This document shows positions 26,271 through 37,446 of a stretch of 62,787 nucleotides of DNA, in pieces; positions within the stretch are counted from its first letter, which is position 1; each line of letters begins with the position of its first letter. A program made the translations under genes and the position numbers. Under the pieces are notes generated by a model, which made no database searches, was not told the origin of the DNA, and saw only the letters and a program-made list of their open reading frames with translations. Source of the DNA: an uncultured beta proteobacterium (GTDB taxonomy: Bacteria > Pseudomonadota > Gammaproteobacteria > Burkholderiales > Burkholderiaceae_C); NCBI GenBank assembly GCA_903897005.1, contig CAITZZ010000203.1, positions 1 to 62,787 on the forward strand. The letters run 5' to 3'.

Positions 26271-26310
26271 CGCTCCTGACACCCGGGATGACCGCTCCTG
26301 ACACCCGGGA
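26260..26310. repeat. 22-bp tandem repeat (2 full + partial unit)
   Basis: CCCGGGATGACCGCTCCTGACA at 26260 and 26282, partial at 26304. Confidence 0.9.
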
Positions 26311-26321
26311 TGACAGCCCGC

Positions 26322-26498
26322 TCAGGCGACGCGCTCGAGCACCAGCACACCAAAGAAGCCCAGGCCGGCGAAGATCACCCATTTCAGGATCAGCAGGCCC
26401 CAGCGCTTGTAGCGGGCCTCGCCGGTGGTGGTGTAGAACAGAAACGATACTGCAGAACCGAGCAGCAGCAGGAGAATGAGCCAGCGAAAGAGCAGCAT
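26322..26498 (-). CDS. Small hydrophobic membrane protein (58 aa), absent from the supplied ORF track
   Basis: My translation MLLFRWLILLLLLGSAVSFLFYTTTGEARYKRWGLLILKWVIFAGLGFFGVLVLERVA*; two TM segments; just downstream of lpxC. Confidence 0.6.
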   Translation of the reverse strand: MLLFRWLILLLLLGSAVSFLFYTTTGEARYKRWGLLILKWVIFAGLGFFGVLVLERVA

Positions 26499-26522
26499 GG
26501 TGAAATCCTTTTCCCGCTTCTG

Positions 26523-27446
26523 TTACCAGGCCCGGGCCAGTTGTGCAAAACCACTCGGGGCCAGCTTTTCATCTTCAAAGCTCACCACTTCCCAAGCGTC
26601 GGTGCGATTGAGCAACTCGCGCAGCAGCAGGTTGTTCAGCGCGTGGCCTGAGCGAAAGGCACTGTAACTGGCCAGTAGCGGCTTGCCGATCAGATAAAGG
26701 TCACCCATGGCGTCCAGGATCTTGTGCTTCACAAACTCGTCGTCATAGCGCAGACCCTCGGCGTTGAGCACCTTGTAGTCATCCATCACGATTGCGTTGT
26801 CCAGTCCACCGCCTAGCGCCAGACCATTGGCACGCATCATCTCCACATCCTTGGTGAAACCAAAGGTGCGAGCCCGCGCGATGTCTTTCGAGTAGGAGCC
26901 GCTGCTCATGTCGAACACCACGCGCTGGCCGGTTGCATCCACCGCCGGATGGTCAAAGTCAATCTCGAAACTGAGCTTGTAACCGTGGTAGGGCTCAAGC
27001 CGTGCCCACTTCTGCGCGGCGCCCTGCCCCTCCTTGACCTCCACTGTCTTGAGCAGTCGAATGAAGCGCCTGGGTGCGTTTTGCAGTTCAATGCCAGCAC
27101 TTTGCAGCAAGAACACAAAAGAAGCCGCCGAGCCATCGAGTATCGGTACTTCTTCGGCGTTGATGTCAATGTACATATTGTCGACCCCGAGGCCGGCGCA
27201 GGCGGACATCAAATGCTCAACGGTATGCACCTTGGCGTTGCCGTTGGCCAGCGTGGATGCCAGCCGGGTATCAGAAACCGCGGTGGCCGTGGCAACAATA
27301 TCGACCGCCTCGGGCAGGTCCACCCTGCGGAACACGATGCCGGTGTCTGGCTGCGCCGGGCGCAGCGTGAGTTCCACACGCTGGCCACTGTGCAGACCGA
27401 CACCCACAGCGCGGGTCAGGGATTTGAGAGTACGTTGCTTGAGCAC
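26523..27446 (-). CDS. lpxC: UDP-3-O-acyl-N-acetylglucosamine deacetylase
   Basis: [43 protein letters not shown]. Confidence 0.95.
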   Translation of the reverse strand: MLKQRTLKSLTRAVGVGLHSGQRVELTLRPAQPDTGIVFRRVDLPEAVDIVATATAVSDTRLASTLANGNAKVHTVEHLMSACAGLGVDNMYIDINAEEVPILDGSAASFVFLLQSAGIELQNAPRRFIRLLKTVEVKEGQGAAQKWARLEPYHGYKLSFEIDFDHPAVDATGQRVVFDMSSGSYSKDIARARTFGFTKDVEMMRANGLALGGGLDNAIVMDDYKVLNAEGLRYDDEFVKHKILDAMGDLYLIGKPLLASYSAFRSGHALNNLLLRELLNRTDAWEVVSFEDEKLAPSGFAQLARAW

Positions 27447-27458
27447 TGTTTGATTTTA

Positions 27459-28700
27459 CTAATCCGCCTGTTTGCGCAGGAACGCCGGGATCTCGAAATC
27501 ATCCATGCCACCGGAGGCCAGCGCATCCACCTTGGCTGCAGCCTGGCTGCGGTCGCGCGTACGCCAGACGCTCGGAGTCGTCATCGACTGGTAGTCGGGC
27601 TGCGTTCCGATCGTCTGCGCGGCCGGTGCTTGCCCGCCGGTGCTCGTGTTCAGGCTGGGTACCTGGAAACCGATGTTGTCGGTTCCGGTGCGCAATACAG
27701 CCGTTGGCACGACCGACATGGCGGGCTTGCGGCCCTGGCCCTGGCGCGACAGGCCAGTGGCCACCACGGTGACGCGAATCTGCTCACCCAGTTCATCGTC
27801 GTAAGCGGTGCCGTAGATCACATGGGCATCGGGCGAAGCATAGGCGCGGATGGTGTTCATGGCCAGCTTCGATTCGCTGAGCTTGAGCGAACCCTTGGCC
27901 GCCGTGATCAGCACCAGCACGCCTTTGGCGCCCGACAGGTCAATGCCTTCAAGCAGCGGGCAGGCCACCGCCTGCTCGGCCGCAATGCGGGCGCGATCAG
28001 GTCCGGCAGCGATGGCGGTTCCCATCATCGCCTTGCCGGGCTCGCCCATGACGGTGCGCACATCTTCGAAGTCGACGTTCACATGCCCCGGCACATTGAT
28101 GATTTCAGCAATGCCGCCGACGGCATTTTTGAGAACATCATTGGCGTGCGCAAACGCCTCATCCTGGGTGATGTCGTCACCCAGCACTTCGAGCAGTTTC
28201 TCGTTCAGCACCACGATCAGCGAATCCACATTGGCTTCGAGTTCGGCCAGGCCGCCGTCGGCATTGCTCATGCGCCTGCCACCTTCAAAATCAAAGGGCT
28301 TGGTGACAACACCGACCGTCAAAATACCCATCTCGCGTGCCACGCGAGCGATCACGGGCGCCGCGCCGGTGCCGGTGCCACCACCCATGCCGGCGGTGAT
28401 GAACAGCATGTGCGCACCGGCAATGGCCGAGCGGATGTCGTCCACAGCCAGTTCGGCAGCGTCGCGTCCCTTGTCCGGCATGCTGCCGGCACCCAGGCCG
28501 CTGCTGCCGAGCTGGATCGCCTTGTGCGCTGCGCTGCGACCCAGCGCCTGGGCATCGGTATTGGCACAAATAAATTCCACGCCCTGTACCGCACAACCAA
28601 TCATGTGCGCGACGGCATTGCCGCCGCCGCCACCGACACCGATGACCTTGATCTGGGTGCCTTGGTTGAACGCTACTTCTTCAATCATTTCGATGGGCAT
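27459..28700 (-). CDS. ftsZ: Cell division GTPase FtsZ
   Basis: VGGGGGNAV, GMGGGTGTGAAP. Confidence 0.97.
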   Translation of the reverse strand: MPIEMIEEVAFNQGTQIKVIGVGGGGGNAVAHMIGCAVQGVEFICANTDAQALGRSAAHKAIQLGSSGLGAGSMPDKGRDAAELAVDDIRSAIAGAHMLFITAGMGGGTGTGAAPVIARVAREMGILTVGVVTKPFDFEGGRRMSNADGGLAELEANVDSLIVVLNEKLLEVLGDDITQDEAFAHANDVLKNAVGGIAEIINVPGHVNVDFEDVRTVMGEPGKAMMGTAIAAGPDRARIAAEQAVACPLLEGIDLSGAKGVLVLITAAKGSLKLSESKLAMNTIRAYASPDAHVIYGTAYDDELGEQIRVTVVATGLSRQGQGRKPAMSVVPTAVLRTGTDNIGFQVPSLNTSTGGQAPAAQTIGTQPDYQSMTTPSVWRTRDRSQAAAKVDALASGGMDDFEIPAFLRKQAD

Positions 28701-28908
28701 TTTTTTCTCCTGAAGTTTCAAAATTGTTTACAGTTGCCGAATGGGGTTCAAATTTTTTGTTGGGACTCATGAAGGTGGATCCGTCCCTCGCCATCGCCAG
28801 TAAGGCGGCTGATAGTTCCTGCGGTGTTGTGTGGTCATTGCGAGCCTCCCGAATCCGGCCCGATACCGTACGGACCAACCTGAAACCGTCATCCCGGACT
28901 CGGCAGCT

Positions 28909-28978
28909 GTCATCCCGGATCTGATCCGGGATCCAGTGCCACGCGAGCCATGGATTGCGGGTCGGGGCCCGCAATGAC
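28909..28978. repeat. REP-like two-hairpin element C (plus decayed partial copies upstream ~28833-28908)
   Basis: GTCATCCCGGATCTGATCCGGGATCC...GGATTGCGGGTCGGGGCCCGCAATGAC. Confidence 0.75.
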
Positions 28979-28999
28979 AAGCAAGGGTGTATCTGTTCA

Positions 29000-30229
29000 T
29001 CAAAAATTCCCGATAAACCAGTCTTTGACCTGGCCGAACGCGGTTTTCATGGAGCCATTTTTTTGCGCCACCTTGAAGCCGCGCAGCCGTGCCAGCCGCG
29101 CTTCTTCGAGCAGGCCCATGACGGTCGCTGCGCGCGGTTGCGCCACCATGTCGGACAGCGCGCTCGAGTATTTGGGAATACCCCGGCGCACCGGTTTGAG
29201 AAAGATGTCTTCACCTAGCTCGACCATGCCGGGCATGATGCAGCTGCCGCCGGTGAGCACGATGCCGCTGGAGAGCATTTCCTCAAAACCGGACTCGCGC
29301 ATGACCTGATGCACCAGCGAGAAGATCTCTTCGACGCGCGGTTCAATCACACCAGCGAGTGCCTGCCGACTCAGCATGCGCGGACCCCGGTCGCCCAGGC
29401 CCGGCACCTCGACCTGGGCATCCGGATCGGCCAGCAACTGCTTGGCGTAGCCGCTCTCGACCTTGATGTCTTCGGCGTCCTTGGTCGGCGTGCGCAGCGC
29501 CATCGCAATGTCGCTGGTAATCAGGTCGCCGGCAATCGGGATTACCGAGGTGTGGCGAATCGCACCGTTGGTGAAGATCGCCACATCCGTGGTGCCAGCG
29601 CCAATATCCACCAGCGCCACACCCAGCTCTCGTTCATCTTCTGTCAGCACCGACAGACTCGACGCCAGCGGATTGAGCATCAACTGCTCCACCTCCAGGC
29701 CGCAACGACGCACACACTTGATGATGTTTTCGGCCGCACTCTGCGCGCCGGTCACGATGTGCACCTTGGCCTCGAGCCGGATGCCGCTCATGCCAATGGG
29801 TTCCTTCACGTCCTGTCCGTCGATCACAAATTCCTGCGGTTCCACCAGCAAGAGCCGCTGATCGGTCGAGATATTGATGGCCCGCGCTGTCTCCAGCACC
29901 CGGGCTACATCAGCGGCACTGACCTCACGGTCCTTGATGGCGACCATGCCGCTGGAATTGATGCCCCGGATGTGGGCGCCGGTGATGCCGGTGTAGACCT
30001 TGGTGATCTTGCAGTCGGCCATCAGTTCAGCCTCTTTCAGGGCCTGCTGAATGCTCTGCACGGTGGCGTCGATGTTGACCACGACACCGCGCTTGAGTCC
30101 GTTGCTTGGTGCCAACCCCAGGCCGGCGAGCTTGAGTTCGCCGCCGGGCATCACCTCAGCTACCACCACCATCACTTTGGCGGTGCCAATGTCCAGCCCT
30201 ACGACCAGATCTTTGTATTCTTTCGCCAT
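29000..30229 (-). CDS. ftsA: Cell division protein FtsA
   Basis: MAKEYKDLVVGLDIGTAKVMVVVAE; actin-like ATPase motifs; dcw order. Confidence 0.95.
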   Translation of the reverse strand: MAKEYKDLVVGLDIGTAKVMVVVAEVMPGGELKLAGLGLAPSNGLKRGVVVNIDATVQSIQQALKEAELMADCKITKVYTGITGAHIRGINSSGMVAIKDREVSAADVARVLETARAINISTDQRLLLVEPQEFVIDGQDVKEPIGMSGIRLEAKVHIVTGAQSAAENIIKCVRRCGLEVEQLMLNPLASSLSVLTEDERELGVALVDIGAGTTDVAIFTNGAIRHTSVIPIAGDLITSDIAMALRTPTKDAEDIKVESGYAKQLLADPDAQVEVPGLGDRGPRMLSRQALAGVIEPRVEEIFSLVHQVMRESGFEEMLSSGIVLTGGSCIMPGMVELGEDIFLKPVRRGIPKYSSALSDMVAQPRAATVMGLLEEARLARLRGFKVAQKNGSMKTAFGQVKDWFIGNF

Positions 30230-30263
30230 ATGTTCACCTGTTGCTTGTGTTGCCGTTGTTAAG

Positions 30264-31049
30264 CTACTTCTTCTGCCCAATGGCTGCCAGCGTGCTGACG
30301 CCGCGCAGCCGCAAGGCATAACCATCTTGATGCCGTAAATCCGCCGTCTCCAGTGCATCGCTCTTGCGGCCATAACGCGAGGTCACTTGTGTCAAGGTCC
30401 TGAGAAATCGTTGCGTGCGCGCCAGCACCTCGGGCACGCTGCCGCTGCCAAGCTCGACCGTCGCCCCTTCCTCAAAGTGGGCACGCCAGCCGCCGTGTCC
30501 GGTCAGTTCAAGCTGATCGAGCGTCATGTCCATTTCTTCAAATGGCGTCTGCAAAGCCTCAAACATCAGCAGCACCTGGGGCGCCTGACCCTCCGGGCCA
30601 TGCATGCGTGGCAGGGCATCCTGCTCAACCTCGCCGAGATTGCCTTCAAATACTTCGCCAAAATTGTTAAGCAGTTTGGGCTCGCCTTCGATGCCCCAAT
30701 ACGCCACCGCCTTGTGTTCCTGCAAGGTGACCCGCAGGCGATCGGGGAACTCACGCCGCACCACCGCCTTGCGCACCCAGGGCAAGGACTCGAAGACGAG
30801 TCGGGTGCGCTCCAGATCGATGCTGAAGAAAGTGCCACTCAAGCGCGGGGTGACATTCGCGCGCAGTGTCACGGCATTGTTGTGCGTCAACTCACCGGTC
30901 ACTCCAATGCCATGCAGGAAGAAGACCGGTTGACGCGCCACCCAGAGCGCCGCCGCGCCCAGCAGCAAGGCAGCAAACGCCAGCAGCATGACCCAGGCCA
31001 TCAGATTCATCAGTCTGATGTCCAGTGGCAGGCTCAGCTCATCGCTCAT
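30264..31049 (-). CDS. ftsQ: Cell division protein FtsQ
   Basis: N-terminal TM, POTRA-like region, dcw order. Confidence 0.93.
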   Translation of the reverse strand: MSDELSLPLDIRLMNLMAWVMLLAFAALLLGAAALWVARQPVFFLHGIGVTGELTHNNAVTLRANVTPRLSGTFFSIDLERTRLVFESLPWVRKAVVRREFPDRLRVTLQEHKAVAYWGIEGEPKLLNNFGEVFEGNLGEVEQDALPRMHGPEGQAPQVLLMFEALQTPFEEMDMTLDQLELTGHGGWRAHFEEGATVELGSGSVPEVLARTQRFLRTLTQVTSRYGRKSDALETADLRHQDGYALRLRGVSTLAAIGQKK

Positions 31050-32014
31050 GGCACTCCCCTGACCGCGATGTCGGCATAGTCGAGTGTCGCCAACTCGAGC
31101 ACCTGCAGACACAGCGCCGGATAACTGATGCCCGCCGCCTTGGCCGACATGGGCACCAGCGAGTGCCCGGTCATGCCCGGCGAGGTGTTGATCTCCAGCA
31201 AATAGGCTTGCCGCGTCTGCTGGTCAATCATCACGTCGGTGCGGGCCCAGCCGCGGCAGCCCAGGCTACGGTAGGCCTTGAGCACCAGTTCCTGAATCTG
31301 CTCTTCTTCGCCGGCTGGCAAGCCGGCTGGCACCAGGTACTGCGTGGTGTCGGTGAAGTATTTGTTCTGGTAGTCGTAATTGCCGTCGGCCGCAACAATC
31401 CTGATCAGCGGCAGCGCGTGCGCCGCAGCACCCGAGCCCAGCACCGCAATCGTGACTTCATCACCGCTGATGAACTGCTCGCACAGGACTTCGCTGTCGT
31501 GTTGTGCCGCCAGTGCGTAGGCCGCCTGGCACTGCGCCAGGGCAGTCACCTTGGTCAGGCCGATGGTCGAGCCTTCGCGTGCCGGCTTCACGATCATCGG
31601 GCTGCCGAGCTCGGTGAAGGCCTGCTCGGTGGCGGCGGCGCTGTCAACCTGATACCAACCCGGTGTCGGCAAACCGTCGGCGCGCCACAGCCGCTTGGTC
31701 ATGACTTTGTCAATCGCAATGCTGGATGCCATGACGCCGGAACCGGTGTAGGGGATGCCCAGCAGTTCAAGCGCACCCTGCACCGTGCCGTCTTCGCCAA
31801 AGCGGCCATGCAAGGTGATGAAGCAGCGCGCAAAGCCATCGCGCTTGAGCTCCGAGAGCTCACGTTCAGCCGGGTCGAAAGCATGTGCGTCCACCCCTTG
31901 CGAGCGCAAGGCCTGCAACACACCCTGTCCCGACATCAGCGAGATTTCGCGCTCCGCCGACGCCCCGCCCATCAGCACGGCGACTTTCCCTGGATCTGCA
32001 TCAGGTCGATTCAT
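31046..32014 (-). CDS. ddlB: D-alanine--D-alanine ligase
   Basis: [22 protein letters not shown]-grasp. Confidence 0.95.
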   Translation of the reverse strand: MNRPDADPGKVAVLMGGASAEREISLMSGQGVLQALRSQGVDAHAFDPAERELSELKRDGFARCFITLHGRFGEDGTVQGALELLGIPYTGSGVMASSIAIDKVMTKRLWRADGLPTPGWYQVDSAAATEQAFTELGSPMIVKPAREGSTIGLTKVTALAQCQAAYALAAQHDSEVLCEQFISGDEVTIAVLGSGAAAHALPLIRIVAADGNYDYQNKYFTDTTQYLVPAGLPAGEEEQIQELVLKAYRSLGCRGWARTDVMIDQQTRQAYLLEINTSPGMTGHSLVPMSAKAAGISYPALCLQVLELATLDYADIAVRGVP

Positions 32015-33444
32015 ACCCGTATTTCCTCCTGCACCAAACTCGCTGAACCGGTTTGCATGGTCAGCACTTTTGCCGGCACCGCACCAATCGATCCAGCACC
32101 CATGCACAGCACCACATCGGTATCACGCGCCTGCGCAAGAATGGCCTGCGGCATGGCTGCGATGTCCTCGATAAAACTGAGCTCGACCTGCCCGGCCAGC
32201 CGCACCGCCTGTGCCAGACTGCGGCCATCGGCAGCGGCAATGCGCGCCTCACCGGCGCTGTAAACCTCGGCCAGCAGGACCGCATCGGCCTGCGCCAGCA
32301 CCTTGACAAAGTCATCGAAGCAGTCGCGCGTGCGGCTGTAACGGTGCGGCTGAAACGCCAGCAACAAGCGACGACCCGGAAAGGCGCCACGCGCTGCCGC
32401 CAGCGTGGCTGCCATCTCTGCCGGATGGTGGCCATAGTCGTCCACCAGCGTAAAAGTGCCGCCGTCGCGGGCTTGGATTTCTCCATAGCGCTGAAAGCGT
32501 CGCCCCACCCCCTTGAATTCGGCCAGCGCGCGCAACACGGCCTGATCCGCCAGCTTGAGCTCGTGCGCCACCGCGATCGCTGCCAGTGCATTGAGCACGT
32601 TGTGTCGACCCGGCAAATTGAGCACCACCTGCAGATCGGCCAACGCCGGGCCAACACGCCGCTGCACCGTGAAATGCATTTGACCCGCCACCGCGCGCAC
32701 GTCCACGGCCCGGATCTGCGCCGCTTCGTTGAAGCCGTAGCGCGTCACCTTGCAACTCACCTGCGGCGCAATTTCGAGAATCGCCGGGTCGTCGCTGCAC
32801 AGGATGGCGTTGCCGTAAAAAGGCAGACGGTGCAGAAAGTCAAGAAAGGCCTGCTTCAGACGCCCAAAGTCGTGGCCGTAGGTGTCCATGTGATCGGCAT
32901 CGATATTGGTCACCACCGCCAGCACCGGCAGCAGATTCAGGAAGGAGGCGTCCGACTCATCGGCCTCGACCACGATGTAGTCGCCCTGACCGAGCCGCGC
33001 GTTGGCTGCAGCACTGTTGAGCCGTCCGCCGATCACAAAGGTCGGGTCCAGCCCGGCCTCGCCCAGCACACTGGCCAGCAGGCTGGTGGTGGTGGTCTTG
33101 CCGTGGGTGCCGGCCACCGCAATGCCCTGTTTGAGCCGCATCAACTCCGCCAGCATCAAGGAACGCGGCACCACGGCAATGCCCTGCTCGCGAGCGCTGC
33201 GCACCTCGACGTTATCGGCAGGGACCGCACTGGAAGTCACGACCACATCGGGCCCCTCCATGTTGCTTGCGGCATGCCCGACATGGGTCTGGATTCCCAA
33301 GGCGGCCAGACCTCGCAGCGTTGCGCTGTCGCTCTGGTCGGAGCCGCTCACCTGGTAGCCCAGATTGAACAGGATCTCGGCGATGCCTGACATGCCAACG
33401 CCGCCGATGCCGACGAAGTGAATGTGACGCACCGCGTGCTTCAT
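32011..33444 (-). CDS. murC: UDP-N-acetylmuramate--L-alanine ligase
   Basis: [29 protein letters not shown]. Confidence 0.96.
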   Translation of the reverse strand: MKHAVRHIHFVGIGGVGMSGIAEILFNLGYQVSGSDQSDSATLRGLAALGIQTHVGHAASNMEGPDVVVTSSAVPADNVEVRSAREQGIAVVPRSLMLAELMRLKQGIAVAGTHGKTTTTSLLASVLGEAGLDPTFVIGGRLNSAAANARLGQGDYIVVEADESDASFLNLLPVLAVVTNIDADHMDTYGHDFGRLKQAFLDFLHRLPFYGNAILCSDDPAILEIAPQVSCKVTRYGFNEAAQIRAVDVRAVAGQMHFTVQRRVGPALADLQVVLNLPGRHNVLNALAAIAVAHELKLADQAVLRALAEFKGVGRRFQRYGEIQARDGGTFTLVDDYGHHPAEMAATLAAARGAFPGRRLLLAFQPHRYSRTRDCFDDFVKVLAQADAVLLAEVYSAGEARIAAADGRSLAQAVRLAGQVELSFIEDIAAMPQAILAQARDTDVVLCMGAGSIGAVPAKVLTMQTGSASLVQEEIRV

Positions 33445-34517
33445 GTTGTCAACTCCTCGCAGGCGTCGGCGATCTGACGACTGGCGTCCAGCTTTTCGAG
33501 CTTTCTTGCTGCCATGGCGCACGCCAACAGCGCAGTTCTATCGGTCTGCTGCAGCAGTTCGGCCAGGCGCTGCGGACTCATTTCTGTCTGCGGCAACAGC
33601 CAGCCGGCGCCCTGGTCGACCAGAAAGCGGGCGTTGCGGGTTTGGTGGTCGTCCACCGCAAACGGAAAAGGCACCAACAGGGCCGCCGCACCCACTGCTG
33701 CAAGCTCGGTCACCGTGCTGGCGCCAGCGCGGCAAAGAACCAGATCGGCGTCGGCAAAGGCCTGCGCCGTGTCGTCGATGAAGGGCGTCAGCTGCGCCTG
33801 CACAGCAGCGTTGGCGTAGTTGGCGCGCAGGGCATCAATCTGTGCTGCGCCGCTCTGATGCAGCACCGCGGGCCGTGCTGCCATTGGGATCAGCGCCAGC
33901 GCCTGCGGTACCACCTCGTTCAAGGCGCGCGCACCCAGACTGCCGCCCAGCACCAGCAAGCGCAAGGGGCCACTGCGACGGGCGAAACGTGCAGTCGGCT
34001 GCGCCACGCCGATGAAGGCCGCACGCAGCGGATTGCCAACCCAGCGAGCCTTGGCAAGCACATCCGGAAAGGCGCAAAAGACGCGGCTTGCGACCTTGGC
34101 CAGCAGCTTGTTGGCCATGCCCGCCACCGAGTTCTGCTCATGCAGCACCAAGGGCTTGCCCAACAGCACACTCATCAGTCCGGCCGGAAAAGTGATGTAG
34201 CCGCCCAGCCCCAGCACGACGTCGGGCTTGACACGACGCAAAACGACAACGCTTTGCCAGCAGGCGCGCAGCAGGCGCCAGGGCAGTGCCAACAAGGTGG
34301 CCCAGCCCTTGCCGCGCACGCCGGCAAAGTCAACCGCCTCAAAGGCAAAACCCTGCGGCGGCACCAGTCGGCTCTCCATGCTCGGCTGCGCCGCACTGCC
34401 CGTGCCACCGAGCCAGTGCACACGCCAGCCACGCTCCCGCAAAACCTGCGCCACCGCCAGCCCCGGGAAGATATGCCCTCCGGTGCCGCCTGCCATGATG
34501 AGTGCACACTTGGTCAT
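33441..34517 (-). CDS. murG: Undecaprenyldiphospho-muramoylpentapeptide beta-N-acetylglucosaminyltransferase
   Basis: [18 protein letters not shown]. Confidence 0.96.
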   Translation of the reverse strand: MTKCALIMAGGTGGHIFPGLAVAQVLRERGWRVHWLGGTGSAAQPSMESRLVPPQGFAFEAVDFAGVRGKGWATLLALPWRLLRACWQSVVVLRRVKPDVVLGLGGYITFPAGLMSVLLGKPLVLHEQNSVAGMANKLLAKVASRVFCAFPDVLAKARWVGNPLRAAFIGVAQPTARFARRSGPLRLLVLGGSLGARALNEVVPQALALIPMAARPAVLHQSGAAQIDALRANYANAAVQAQLTPFIDDTAQAFADADLVLCRAGASTVTELAAVGAAALLVPFPFAVDDHQTRNARFLVDQGAGWLLPQTEMSPQRLAELLQQTDRTALLACAMAARKLEKLDASRQIADACEELTT

Positions 34518-34562
34518 GGCTGGCAATACCGCGATGGGGTACTCGTCATTGCGTCCCGGATT

Positions 34563-34631
34563 GTCATTGCGGACCTGATCCGCAATCCATGGCCCGCGCG
34601 GCACTGGATCCCGGGTCGAGCCCGGGATGAC
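34563..34631. repeat. REP-like two-hairpin element D between ftsW and murG
   Basis: GTCATTGCGGACCTGATCCGCAATCC...GGATCCCGGGTCGAGCCCGGGATGAC. Confidence 0.8.
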
Positions 34632-34659
34632 AACAATGACGAGCTGAGGCGACGCTGGT

Positions 34660-35838
34660 TCATACCCGGCCTCCGCGCATCATCAGGCGGTTTTCGAAGT
34701 CGATGCGCAGCACGACGGCCACGGCGATGAGATTGACCAGAATGGCCGAGCCACCGTAACTCATGAGCGGCAGGGTCAGGCCCTTGGTCGGCAAAGCGCC
34801 CAAATTCACGCCCATGTTGATAAAGGCCTGAAAGCCCATCCAGATGCCCACACCCTGCGCCACCAGCCCGGCAAAGACCCGGTCCAGTGCAATCGCCTGG
34901 CGTCCGATGTGAATCATGCGGCGTGTCAGCCACAGGAACAGGCCAATCACGCAGACCACGCCGACCAGTCCGAACTCTTCACCAATCACGGCCAGCAGGA
35001 AGTCGGTATGGGCCTCGGGCAGCCAGTGCAGCTTCTCCACACTGCCGCCCAGGCCGACGCCGAAGATTTCGCCACGCCCGATGGCAATCAGGGAGTGCGT
35101 GAGTTGATACCCCTTGGCCAGCGCGTTCTTTTCACTCCAGGGGTCAAGGTAGGCAAAGATGCGCTCACGGCGCCACTCGCTCATCGCAATCATCAGTACA
35201 AAGGCCACCAGCAGGACTGCGGCGATCAGAAAGAACATGCGGGCATTGACGCCACCCAGGAACAGGATGCCCATGGCAATCACGGCAATCACCATGAAGG
35301 CGCCCATGTCGGGCTCGGCCAGCAGCAGCATGCCGACCACCGCCACCGCCACGCCCATCGGGGCCACGGCGCGAAAGAAGTGCTCCTTGACGTCCATCTT
35401 GCGCACCATGTAATCGGCGGCGTACAGCAGCACCGCGAACTTGGCCAGCTCCGATGGCTGAAAACCAAAGGGGCCGATCGAGATCCAGCGCCGCGCGCCG
35501 TAAACGACCTTGCCAATGTAGGGAATCAGCACGGCAATCAGGAACACCAGGGAGAGAATGAAGAGCCAGGGTGCGGCCTTTTCCCAGCTTGCCACCGGCA
35601 CCTGGAAGGCCAGCACGGCCGCCACAAAAGACATCAGCAGCCACAGCACATGGCGCGTCAGGAAATACGTGTGCGTGTACTTGGCAAAGCGCGGGTTTTC
35701 GGGCATCGCAATCGAGGCCGAGTACACCATCACCATGCCCCAGATCAGCAGCACCAGCGTCACCCACAGCAGTGGCTGGTCAAAACTCACCACGCGCGTT
35801 GGCGCGCTGCTGTTCAGACGCGTGCCGAGGGTGCTCAC
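34660..35838 (-). CDS. ftsW: SEDS peptidoglycan glycosyltransferase FtsW
   Basis: Multi-[18 protein letters not shown]; dcw order. Confidence 0.95.
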   Translation of the reverse strand: MSTLGTRLNSSAPTRVVSFDQPLLWVTLVLLIWGMVMVYSASIAMPENPRFAKYTHTYFLTRHVLWLLMSFVAAVLAFQVPVASWEKAAPWLFILSLVFLIAVLIPYIGKVVYGARRWISIGPFGFQPSELAKFAVLLYAADYMVRKMDVKEHFFRAVAPMGVAVAVVGMLLLAEPDMGAFMVIAVIAMGILFLGGVNARMFFLIAAVLLVAFVLMIAMSEWRRERIFAYLDPWSEKNALAKGYQLTHSLIAIGRGEIFGVGLGGSVEKLHWLPEAHTDFLLAVIGEEFGLVGVVCVIGLFLWLTRRMIHIGRQAIALDRVFAGLVAQGVGIWMGFQAFINMGVNLGALPTKGLTLPLMSYGGSAILVNLIAVAVVLRIDFENRLMMRGGRV

Positions 35839-37442
35839 TGCACTCCCTCCAGCACGCTGCCGGCGGCATTGGCTGTTTCCCTGACCGCCGCCACGAAGAC
35901 GCGGGAGCGATGCTCATAGTTGTCAAACATGTCAAAGCTTGAGCAAGCGGGTGACAGCAGTACCGCATCGCCCGCTTGCGCCAGCGCGCTGGCCTGTGCC
36001 ACCGCGTCTTCCATCGAGTCGGCATCGACCAGCGTGACACCGGTCGCTGCCAGCACCTCGCGAATCTGTGCTGCGGCACGACCGATCAGCACCACAGCGC
36101 GCACGTGGCGCGCTACCGGCTGCGCCAGGGGTGCAAAGTCCTGCCCCTTGCCCTCACCACCAAGGATGGCAACCAGGCGCCGCTCCAGCCCCAGGCCGGA
36201 CAAGGCAGCGACCGTGGCACCGACGTTGGTGCCTTTGCTGTCGTCAAAATATTCGACCTCATTGACGATGGCCACCGACTCCAGGCGATGCGGCTCACCC
36301 CGGTATTCGCGCAAGCCATACAAAAGCGGTCCCAGCGCACACCCCGCGGCCTGACTCAGTGCCAGCGCCGCCAGCGCGTTCAAGGCGTTGTGGCGTCCCC
36401 GGATGCGCAGGGCGTCCGATGGCATCAGGCGCTGGATGTGCAGTTCTTCCTCGGTGTCTTTGCGCTTTCGGTTGGTTTCGTCCGCCTCCAGCGCGCGCAC
36501 CAGCCAGTGCATGCCGTTGACTTCTTCCATGCCAAAGTCACCCGGACGCGTGGGACGGTCTGCGCCGAAGGTGACATAAGAACGGCACTGCGGCTTCTGC
36601 AGCTTGCCCTTGACCTTGATCGGCTCCGGCAGCAAAGCCATCACTGCGGGATCGTTGCGATTGAGCACCAGCAGGGCTTGCTGACCAAAGATGCCGGCCT
36701 TGGCGCGACTGTAGGCCAGCATGGAACCATGCCAGTCAAGATGGTCCTGCGTGATGTTGAGCAGCGCTGCCGCGCTGGGCTCGAAACCGGATGCTGCGTC
36801 AAGCTGAAAACTTGACAACTCCAGCACCCACACTTCGGGCAGGGCGTCGGCGTCGAGTTGTGCCCTCAGCGTATCGAGCAGCGTCGGTCCGACGTTACCC
36901 GCCATCGCAACCGTCTTGCCGGCACGCGCCACCAGCTGTGTGGTCAAGGAAGTCACGGTCGTCTTGCCATTGGTGCCTGTCACGGCGAGCACCTTGGGCG
37001 CGTAATTGCGCGTAGCGCGCAAGTCTGCCAAGGCCTGCGAAAAAAGTTGCAACTCGCCCGCCACCGGCAGTCCGATGGCGCGTGCTGCGTCTGACACCGG
37101 CGCGCATTCGACTGGCGTCAAGCCAGGACTGACATAGACCGCCTTGACATCGCTGCCTTCAATCAGTGCGGCACTGAAAGGACCAGGAACAAAACTCGTG
37201 GCCGGCAGCTCGCTCTGCAACGCGGCAAGCTGCGGCGGCTCGGCGCGCGTGTCTGCCACAGTGACCTGCGCGCCTTCACGCGTGCACCAGCGCGCCATCG
37301 CCAGGCCGGACGTACCCAAGCCCAGGATCAGAACGTGTTGTCCACGCAGTGAGCACGCCGTGCCGGCGCCGGGCCGCCCCAAGCCGAGCACAGCCCCCTC
37401 GGGGGGCAGCGCAGCACATGAAATGGCAAGCGTGGGGGCCAT
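35835..37442 (-). CDS. murD: UDP-N-acetylmuramoylalanine--D-glutamate ligase
   Basis: [14 protein letters not shown]; dcw order. Confidence 0.95.
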   Translation of the reverse strand: MAPTLAISCAALPPEGAVLGLGRPGAGTACSLRGQHVLILGLGTSGLAMARWCTREGAQVTVADTRAEPPQLAALQSELPATSFVPGPFSAALIEGSDVKAVYVSPGLTPVECAPVSDAARAIGLPVAGELQLFSQALADLRATRNYAPKVLAVTGTNGKTTVTSLTTQLVARAGKTVAMAGNVGPTLLDTLRAQLDADALPEVWVLELSSFQLDAASGFEPSAAALLNITQDHLDWHGSMLAYSRAKAGIFGQQALLVLNRNDPAVMALLPEPIKVKGKLQKPQCRSYVTFGADRPTRPGDFGMEEVNGMHWLVRALEADETNRKRKDTEEELHIQRLMPSDALRIRGRHNALNALAALALSQAAGCALGPLLYGLREYRGEPHRLESVAIVNEVEYFDDSKGTNVGATVAALSGLGLERRLVAILGGEGKGQDFAPLAQPVARHVRAVVLIGRAAAQIREVLAATGVTLVDADSMEDAVAQASALAQAGDAVLLSPACSSFDMFDNYEHRSRVFVAAVRETANAAGSVLEGVQ

Positions 37443-37446
37443 CCAG

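Noticed and set aside
26132-26310. Tandem array considered as a CRISPR
   Set aside because: 17- and 22-bp units are contiguous with no variable spacers and no cas genes nearby.
26949-28772. 607-aa plus-strand ORF opposite lpxC and ftsZ
   Set aside because: Spans two well-supported genes on the other strand and has no domain signature.
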